The notes beneath the pieces were generated by a model. The model was not told where the DNA came from and searched no databases. It saw only the letters and a program-made list of their open reading frames with translations. A DNA stretch of 64,000 bases, from positions 2,547,899 through 2,611,898 of the forward strand of contig JAJHZJ010000008.1 in NCBI GenBank assembly GCA_023548195.1, in the 5' to 3' direction. This document shows positions 57,545 through 64,000 of the stretch, one piece after another. Both the position numbers and the translations under genes were made by a program. Source of the DNA: Bettongia penicillata ogilbyi (taxonomy: Eukaryota; Chordata; Mammalia; Diprotodontia; Potoroidae). How positions within the stretch are numbered: the first letter of the stretch is position 1; each line of letters begins with the position of its first letter.

Positions 57545-58380
57545 TTTGTACCTACTTTGCAGTGTTGTTGTGAGAAATGTCCTTTTCAGACATTTAATCT
57601 CTATAAACTGTGGCCTCTTATTATTATGTTCAGTCTCATCTACTAAAGAGACTATAGGAATCTAAGACATTCTGGGTCCTCCCAGAATCTTGAGCCCAAG
57701 TTAAGCACTACTTGTATCTTACTAACAAGGACATGTTTATTCTCTTTATTATAATGATTGAACATGGCACTAAATTGAGTTTTACTTGATTTACCTTTGC
57801 CATGCTGTTAAATTATTCTGACATCTTTCTACTCTTCCCCTCGGCTGGAATCTAGTTTTAATTAATTTTCAGTAACAAGTCAATTGTGCCTTGTTTATTT
57901 TCCCCTTCAAAACATGTTCATCACTAAGGCAACATTAGTCATAAGTGGACACTTGCAGACTCAATCAATATCCATAGAACCATAGAAATTGGAATTACAT
58001 GAAGCCAGTTAGGTCATCTAGTTAATTCCCTGGGCTGAACCAGAGTCATTGACCACACTGTGCTGGGGGCCTCCAGTACCAAGCCCCATCCTTTGCCTAG
58101 TCTCTGTCATCATTTCATGGAAAGAAAACTTCCTCCATTATTGTCTCACAAGATCTTTTTGTACTTCAATGGATTACTCAGTGGTCAGTGACCTCTTTCA
58201 TTCTAGCTCTTAGTCCCATTCCTTTGGTGCTAAGCCATTAATATGGTGCCACTAGCAAGAGAGAGAAAGAAAGGGAAGGAGGAAGGAAAAAGATAATGAA
58301 AGGAAGGATCAAAAGACATTGGAATGGTGATAGAAGAAGATTCTATCTTAGAAGTTAGAAACTTTATTTATCAAATACAG
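57545..58380. other. intergenic, no gene seen
   Basis: Mostly unique. A (GAAA)/(GGAA)-rich strip lies at 58260-58310. Confidence 0.4.
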
Positions 58381-58384
58381 TCCC

Positions 58385-58640
58385 TTTTTGTCTCTGAGCA
58401 ATAATAATAGCTACCATTTGCATTTAGGGTTAGGGTTGCAAAGCAGTATATATACATACATATATGTTTTATTTTCACAGCTATTCAGTGAGGTAAGGTG
58501 CTATTGTTACACTCATTTTTACAGAAGAGGAAACTGAGGCCAATAGAGATTAAGTGACTTGTCCAGGGTGACATAGCTTGTAAATGTCTGAGGCAGGATC
58601 CAAATTCAGGTTTTTTGGACTCTAACTCCAGTGCTCTCTC
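58385..58640 (-). mobile_element. MIR-type SINE
   Basis: Reverse copy: 'ataataatagctaccatttg', 'ttacagaagaggaaactgag', 'tgacttgtccagggtgacat'. It contains two adjacent TTAGGG words at 58425-58436, too short to call telomeric. Confidence 0.75.
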
Positions 58641-58644
58641 CATC

Positions 58645-59740
58645 ATATCACCTCCTAGATGCCTTCTAAAGGCTTTGAAAGAACAAATAGTTGAATACTC
58701 CATTTGCCATGATCTCCTCTTTGGCAATAATCCCTCCAATGACTCTGACTGCATCCTACCCAAAACCCATCTCTTCTATGCAACTCAAATCCATTTCTTT
58801 CCTTCAGTTTGCCATAAAAGGTCCATTCAATGTGCTGAAAGTCTTCCTCGAATTCTCCGACATCTTGGGAATATAGACAGAGAAAGTGTATGGTCCATTA
58901 TTAATTCTTTGTTCTCACCATGGGACCCATCCAGATTGTTTTTGACTGGCTCAAACATTTCTTTGATTGATATTCCTTTGTATTACTCTCCCTTCATTAT
59001 TCCATATTTGTGATTTGTCATAACCTTGATGTCCAAAACAGGTGAATGGTGAAATAATTTGTGGCACATTCGTATATACAATATACGAATGGCAAGGTAT
59101 AATGACAAGGCTAAAGAATACAAAAAAAAGTCGAAGACTTCATGATCAAGTATAAATAAACAAAAATGAGAAGTAGAAAAAAATAATGTACACCATGGTA
59201 ACTACAATTATATGAAGAAGAGTTAATAAGAATGAATGGGAAGGAGGAAAGCAAATTCTTCTGAAGACTTAAAGGTAAGGGATTGAAATTAACTTAAATG
59301 TTAACAGTTGGGGATTTGTTTATTTTTAATGACTGGACTTAGTCTTCTAAGTCTTAGAGGGCAGAACTAGTGACAAATTTATGCTCAGAGTAAGGAATTA
59401 CTTCTTAAAAATTAGAATTGTCTAAACCTGGAATGAGTACTTTGGGAGACAGGACAACCTCTCAGCAGAGGGCATCAGAAGTCCCCAACAATCCTGAGAG
59501 TCTGTGACTCTCTGAGCTCAACTTCCAAATCTATAAAAAAATGAAAATGCAAATGGCACTAACCACATTACAAAGTTGTTATGAGGAAAACGCTTTACAA
59601 ACTGTAAAGCTCTTTTAAGAGAAATTGAGAGAATTGTGAATAACAGACTTAAAGTCAGAAACCCTAGATGCAAGTACAATTTTTACTACCTTAGAAATTC
59701 ACTTAACCTCAAGCCTCTGTTTCCTCACCTGAGAAATGAT
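58645..59740. other. intergenic with L1 3' remnant
   Basis: A forward L1 3'-like stretch at about 59020-59230 ('gtgaaataatttgtggcaca', 'gtacaccatggtaactacaa'). A 9 bp inverted repeat lies at 59068-59090. No gene seen. Confidence 0.4.
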
Positions 59741-59744
59741 AATG

Positions 59745-59815
59745 CATGTATACATGTGTATATATGTATGTATATATGTGTGTATATATATATGTATACA
59801 TATACATATATATAT
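59745..59815. repeat. TATG/TA simple repeat
   Basis: Run of tgtata/tatgta words of about 70 bp. Confidence 0.9.
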
Positions 59816-59834
59816 TGGCTAGGTCAGTATTGGC

Positions 59835-60025
59835 ATGATATAGCATGAAGAGCACTGGGTTTGGAGCTAGGGCACTGGGGTTCAAATCCTGTCCTTGTCA
59901 TTTCTAAGTGTATGACCTTGGGAAATTAATTTCCCCTTTCTGGACCTCAGTTTATTCCTCCATAAAACAATGGGGTTGCTCTAGATGAGCTCTCTTAAAG
60001 ACACATTCCAACTTGAAATCTAGGG
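59835..60025 (+). mobile_element. MIR-type SINE
   Basis: Forward copy: 'gaagagcactgggtttggag', 'gtatgaccttgggaaattaa', 'cctcagtttattcctccata'. Confidence 0.8.
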
Positions 60026-60121
60026 TGTTTCACATCCCATCCACATATTATAACATTATCTTCACTTCCAAATATATCCTATCTCTCTTCAGTCCTATAA
60101 CCAGCAAGGTATCCCTGTAAC

Positions 60122-60365
60122 AAAAGGGAGAAGGAAAAGGAGGAGGAGGAGAAGGAGGAGGAGGAGGAGGAGAAAGAGAGAAGAAGAAGAAGAAGAAGAA
60201 GAAGAAGAAGAAGAAGAAGAAGAAGGAGAAGAAGGAGAAGGAGAAGAGGAAGAGGAAGAAGAAGGAGAAGGAGAAGAAGGAGAAGGAGAAGAGGAAGAGG
60301 AAGAAGAGGAAGAGGAAAAAGGAGGAGAAGGAGAAGGAGGACAAAGAGGAGGAGAGAAGAGGGAG
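60122..60365 (+). repeat. polypurine tract (GAA/GGA)n
   Basis: Uninterrupted purines from 60122 to 60341 (220 nt), one C at 60342, then purines to about 60365. It is built of GAA, GGA and GAGGAA units, including about 14 perfect GAA repeats at 60181-60225. The apparent minus-strand Phe/Ser-rich frame at 60048-60344 is its translation and not a gene. Confidence 0.97.
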
Positions 60366-60369
60366 TCCC

Positions 60370-60910
60370 TCCCTTAAAGAAACTCTCAGTGAATGCTACT
60401 TTGACTCAGGGAAAGTCACTTTGATCACTAATTATGATTATGGTGCATTTTTTCAATGGTTAAGATGCGTTGTACTTCAGGATTTCTGCTGGGCATGAGG
60501 GAAGTCCAGCATTTCAGTCCTTGGAAATCTTTTGTCATTGCGATGGCAAGCACCAGTGACAGTGGAGAGCAGGAGGCCGGGGGCAGGCTGGAGCCTGCAG
60601 ATTCTTTCCCCGCTGTCTCCCCCTCTCTCTGTCTCTTTTTCCCTGAAAGCAAGGCTCTCCTTGTTAAGAATCCTTCTCACATCTCTAGACTAGGCAGTCC
60701 TCACCTTTCTTTCCCCTGGGAACCTTCCCTCATGTTGCCTTCTGTTGACTAATCAGAATGCAAACTCACTGGGCAGAGACCATATTTCCCTTGCTGTTCT
60801 CACAGCACCTCTGAAGTATGAGCACTCTATAAAAATTAAATAATAATGATGAAGGTGATGAGGTTGACAGTAGATTTCAATCCACTTTGCAGACTACAAA
60901 TCCTCAGATG
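60370..60910. other. intergenic, unique
   Basis: Contains overlapping open frames on both strands (60428-60752) and an 'L2-like' end near 60755-60830 ('actgggcagagaccatattt'). No recognised protein. Confidence 0.4.
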
Positions 60911-60914
60911 CAAG

Positions 60915-61150
60915 TACATCATCATAGCAGTCAGCATTTACATAGCACTTTACATTTTGCACCATACAAGTATTATCTCCTTTCATCCTCAAAACAGCCC
61001 TGGGAGGTAGGTATTATTACTATCCCCATTATATAGATAAAGACATCAAGGCAGAAAAAAGTTAAGTGACCCGCTTAGGGTTACATTTCTATTAAGTGCC
61101 ACCTTACAATCAGTTTTTCTTGACTCCAGGACCAGCTTTCTAGATATTTA
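60915..61150 (-). mobile_element. MIR-type SINE
   Basis: Reverse copy: 'tttacatagcactttacatt', 'ctcaaaacagccctgggagg', 'gttaagtgacccgcttaggg'. Confidence 0.8.
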
Positions 61151-61194
61151 GTCTCCTACATCACACTCTTAGCTTGTTTTTTGTTTTTGTTTTA

Positions 61195-61360
61195 AGACCA
61201 GAGATAAAGGAGTCAGAAGGCCTGGATTTGACTCCTGGTCCTATCATTTATTAACTGGGTCATCCTGGCCAAGTCATTTACCTCTTGTGGTTTTTTGTTT
61301 CCTCATCTGTAAAATGAGGGTGTTGGACCAAATGATGTCTACAGTCCCCCTGTAGTCTAA
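61195..61360 (+). mobile_element. MIR-type SINE
   Basis: Forward copy: 'gaaggcctggatttgactcc', 'tcctcatctgtaaaatgagg', 'gttggaccaaatgatgtcta'. Confidence 0.8.
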
Positions 61361-61596
61361 ATCTACGAACCACCATATTTCTAGGAAACCCCTGAGGCAC
61401 TGAATCTCTATCTTGGACCTGGATTTGGAGGGAATAAACTCAACACTGGAAAGTCTTGCATCCTTTTCTTGACCAATTTCATAAGAATGGAGATCAAACG
61501 GACAGTGGATCAATTTGCCGGTGTTAGCAGAGTGGATAGAGGGTTGTACATAGGAAATCGGAGGATTGTAGATGGAGAGACAGGAGGACCCACAAT

Positions 61597-61675
61597 CATG
61601 TAATCTAACCCCTTCACTTTGAGCCAGAGTGAGGATTTGAACTCAGATCATCTGATTCCCAAGCTAATCCCCATC
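61597..61675 (-). mobile_element. MIR-type SINE fragment
   Basis: 'ctaaccccttcactttgagc' and 'gaggatttgaactcagatca' in reverse orientation. Confidence 0.6.
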
Positions 61676-61744
61676 AATCAACAAGCTTTTATTACTTGGC
61701 ACAGTATCTTGTTCATGTCTGATGAGCTTTAAGTTGGTAGAGCG

Positions 61745-62170
61745 GGTTCAGATGTGAAAGAATTCAGTTAGACCTTCTCTGTAGCCATTGGGAACTTTAT
61801 TAACACAAAGCATCATGGGTCGCCTAGCAAGAAAGTCAAGTGAAACTCTAATATTTGGGGGAGTTAGGATTATATTAAAGGTTTCAGAATAGTGAAGGAG
61901 TTTTAGAGATTTTATGGAAGTTGAAGACTAGGACAGGATGAGGAAGATGGATGACAGAATAGGAAACACAAGATAAGGGAGACAGGGGAAATTTTATAAC
62001 CCAGGATGGGGGGAGATAAGGAATTTTAGGGTTTAAGGATTTAAGGACAGAGCAATTGGACATTAAAGGACTGGAGGAACATAAGATAAGGGACACAAAA
62101 GCAATCCTTTTGAAACAGGTTCAGGATAAAGGGGGAAAGGACTTTAGGGTACCTTCAGGTTACAGAATAA
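61745..62170 (-). mobile_element. probable solo LTR (minus)
   Basis: Minus strand: TATAAA (61998-61993) then AATAAA (61802-61797) about 200 bp later, followed by 'gttcccaatggctacagaga' and a tail ending near 61745. This TATA-to-poly(A) distance and ending suit an LTR. The U3 side is C/T-rich and repetitive. No coding sequence, so solo or fragmentary. Family unknown. Confidence 0.45.
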
Positions 62171-62248
62171 GCTAGGGGCTTCACAAAGTACTGGAAAGCA
62201 GCCCTTAATATTGTTTTAACCCTTTGTACACCGTTTGTATCTGCATCA

Positions 62249-62420
62249 GTGTTGCTGTTGTTCAGTCTTTACAGTTTTGTCCGACTCTTCATGGCCCCAT
62301 TTAGGATTATCATGGCAGAGATACTAGAGTGGTTTATCATTTTCTTCTCCAGCACATTTGACAGATGAGAAAACTGAGGCAAACAAGGTTAAGTAACCTC
62401 CCCAGAATCACACAGCTAGT
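62249..62420 (-). mobile_element. MAR1-type CORE-SINE, 3' half
   Basis: Reverse copy: 'ttttgtccgactcttcatgg', 'cagagatactagagtggttt', 'gaaaactgaggcaaacaagg', 'cacacagctagt', then interrupted. Confidence 0.85.
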
Positions 62421-62700
62421 TGTGTTTGTCTTTAGTTCTTGAAGAGGACCATGACGTCAAGATGATGACATGACTTGTAGTTGACTTGGGTTTGAGTGAG
62501 GGGAGGGCTGTGCAAGGTCACCAAACTCACTTTCTTCTCCTGAGCCATCTGGGTCCAGTGGCCTGATATTCCTCAGGACGGCTGGAGATGGCCCAGGATG
62601 CAATGTGAGACCCTGGCCCTTTCAGGTTAAGGTCTTACCACATTCTCACTTTGAGTGAGACACACCCATTCAATGAATAGGCTTCTTTAAGTACAAAGTC
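62421..62700. mobile_element. second SINE family, marsupial type
   Basis: 'gttcttgaagaggaccatga', 'gggtttgagtgaggggaggg', 'gagatggcccaggatgcaat' and 'ttactctcactttgagtgag'-like sequence. I recognise this pattern as a marsupial interspersed repeat, but not confidently by name. An L2-like end follows (62755-62830: 'acagaaacttcttgaaaggg'). Confidence 0.6.
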
Positions 62701-62984
62701 TCGGTTGACACATTAAATTTCCCTCCAGTCCCCACCCCACACTATCAAGTAGAACAGAAACTTCTTGAAAGGGGAACTATTTCAAAGCTGCTTCTGTATC
62801 CTTACACCTGATACAGTGCCCAGATGGTATTTAATGGTTTTTTAAAATTAATTGAATTTTAATGTCCATGTATCCAAAGCCCTCCCTCACTGTCTTATTG
62901 CCATTTTGATTTTTGTCTGTATTTGTGACAAAAGACAAAACAAAACATGTGTCTTCCTCATTTCGGATATGAGTTCTTAGCTTT

Positions 62985-63060
62985 TCACAGCTAGTAAGTG
63001 TCTGGGTAGAATTTAAACTCAGAAATTCTTAACTTCTGGCCCAATGCTCTATCACCTAAG
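62985..63060 (-). mobile_element. SINE fragment, possible rest of the 62249 copy
   Basis: 'cacagctagtaagtgtctgg' continues exactly where the MAR1 at 62249-62420 breaks off, and repeats its last bases (cacagctagt). It may be the other half of a split SINE. Confidence 0.55.
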
Positions 63061-63254
63061 TCTTTCCCAGTCTTGTACTGCCTTGTAGGAAATCTAAGTT
63101 CAAATACTAACTATGACATTTAGTAATAGTAACCTCAGGCTAATCTCCCTTAGCTTGGGTTTCTTTATCATAAGATGGGACTAATAAAAGCCCCCACCTA
63201 ACAGGATTCCTGTGAGGATCAAGTAAGTCAAAGTTTATATTCCAGAGAACCAAG

Positions 63255-63505
63255 TGATGGATTCTGACTGCAGATTGAAGCACACTTTTTTATTTTATTT
63301 TTCTTGCTTTGTGTGTGTGTGAATGTTTTCTTTTGCAACATGGCTAATAAGGAAATGTGTTTTACATGACTTCACACGTATAACTGATATCCTTCTCATT
63401 GAGTAGGGGAGGGACTGGAAGGAGGAAGAGAATCTGCAAATTTTGAAAAATGTATGTTAAAAATTTTTACACTTAATTGAGAAAAATAAGAAATGTTAAT
63501 TTTTA
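63255..63505 (+). mobile_element. L1 3'UTR end
   Basis: 'gattctgactgcagattgaa', 'gcaacatggctaataaggaa' and 'ttacatgacttcacacgtat', then a G-rich spot and an A-rich end. Forward L1 3' terminus. Confidence 0.8.
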
Positions 63506-63889
63506 AAAGAATGTTTAAAATTTTACATGTAATTAAGAATTTAGAAATGAAATTTAAAGGGCAATGTGTATAAAGTATTTTGCAAACTGGAATGTGTTAT
63601 ATAAATTTCAGCTATAATTATTATTATATACCTTCTTTTCTATATATTGTTGGAATTGAAGCATTAGAAATCATCTAATTCAGATCCCCACCTCCTCAAG
63701 GAGTTTGTGGATAGATTTCAGGGAGTCTGTGATCTAGGATGGGGGGAAACATTACATCTTTATTTAAATTTCCTTTGTAATCTGGTGCATTTTATTTTAT
63801 GCATTTAAAAACATCATTCTAAGAAGAGATAGACTTCATTAGACTGCCAAAGTCTGGCAGTCACAGAAAAAAGGTGAAGAAGCTTTGAT

Positions 63890-64000
63890 CTAGTTCCAAC
63901 TCCTGCATTTTATATATGGGTAAATTAAGGCTCAGAGAAATAATTTACCCAAGGCCACATAGCTAATAAGTAGCAAAGCAAAGATTAGAACCCGGTGCTG
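63890..64000 (-). mobile_element. MIR-type SINE at window edge
   Basis: Reverse copy: 'atgggtaaattaaggctcag', 'cccaaggccacatagctaat'. It runs off the end of the window. Confidence 0.75.

Noticed and set aside
58424..58437. TTAGGGTTAGGG, an interstitial telomere-like sequence
   Set aside because: Only two units, inside a MIR; chance is likely.
60048..60344. Phe/Ser-rich minus-strand frame
   Set aside because: Translation of the polypurine tract.
8856..64000. Exons of DCTD, the gene expected beyond TENM3 by human synteny
   Set aside because: No deaminase motifs or exon-like segments were recognised on either strand; it probably lies beyond the window.

Overview
This window is vertebrate, and almost certainly marsupial, genomic DNA. 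It holds the 3' end of one protein-coding gene, the teneurin TENM3 on the + strand, followed by about 55 kb of repeat-rich intergenic sequence. The marsupial call rests on the repeats: tRNA-derived CORE-SINEs of the MAR1 type, L1 elements with marsupial-type ORF1, ORF1-only 'half-L1' (HAL1-like) copies, and an RTE/BovB LINE fragment. I cannot tell the species from sequence alone.

TENM3 region (1-8.85 kb). The last two coding exons are at 2752-2882 and 5277-6032, with consensus splice sites and matching phase. They encode the C-terminal ~294 residues of teneurin-3, including the teneurin C-terminal associated peptide (TCAP-3). A ~2.8 kb 3'UTR follows, with a strong distal polyadenylation signal at 8822 backed by a GU-rich element.

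Intergenic region (8.85-64 kb). There is no other convincing protein-coding gene. Much of it is old SINEs (MIR/CORE-SINE/MAR1) and L2 3' ends, mixed with L1 fragments. Two younger HAL1-like copies (21175-23967 and 39678-41245) each keep a 5'UTR, a poly(A)-side tail and visible target-site duplications. The first interrupts an old L1 ORF2. The second sits inside older L1-type sequence, making a nested stack from 39.0 to 43.8 kb. The second copy lacks ~1.2 kb and carries an open fused reading frame of 232 codons. Simple-sequence blocks include a ~1 kb ATAC-type minisatellite (27.76-28.74 kb), a 73 bp GAT array and a 220 nt uninterrupted polypurine run (60122-60341).

Most interesting locus (28.79-29.45 kb). 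A CpG-rich block abuts seven same-orientation CCAAT boxes at 39-55 bp spacing. Read on the minus strand, the nearest box is followed by a TATA-like element, then a CpG-rich stretch ending in a perfect CAG|GTGAGT splice donor. This has the layout of a real minus-strand promoter plus first exon (probably of a non-coding RNA, or a gene whose other exons are not recognisable). Transcription would run toward TENM3. It is a sequence-based inference and needs transcript evidence.
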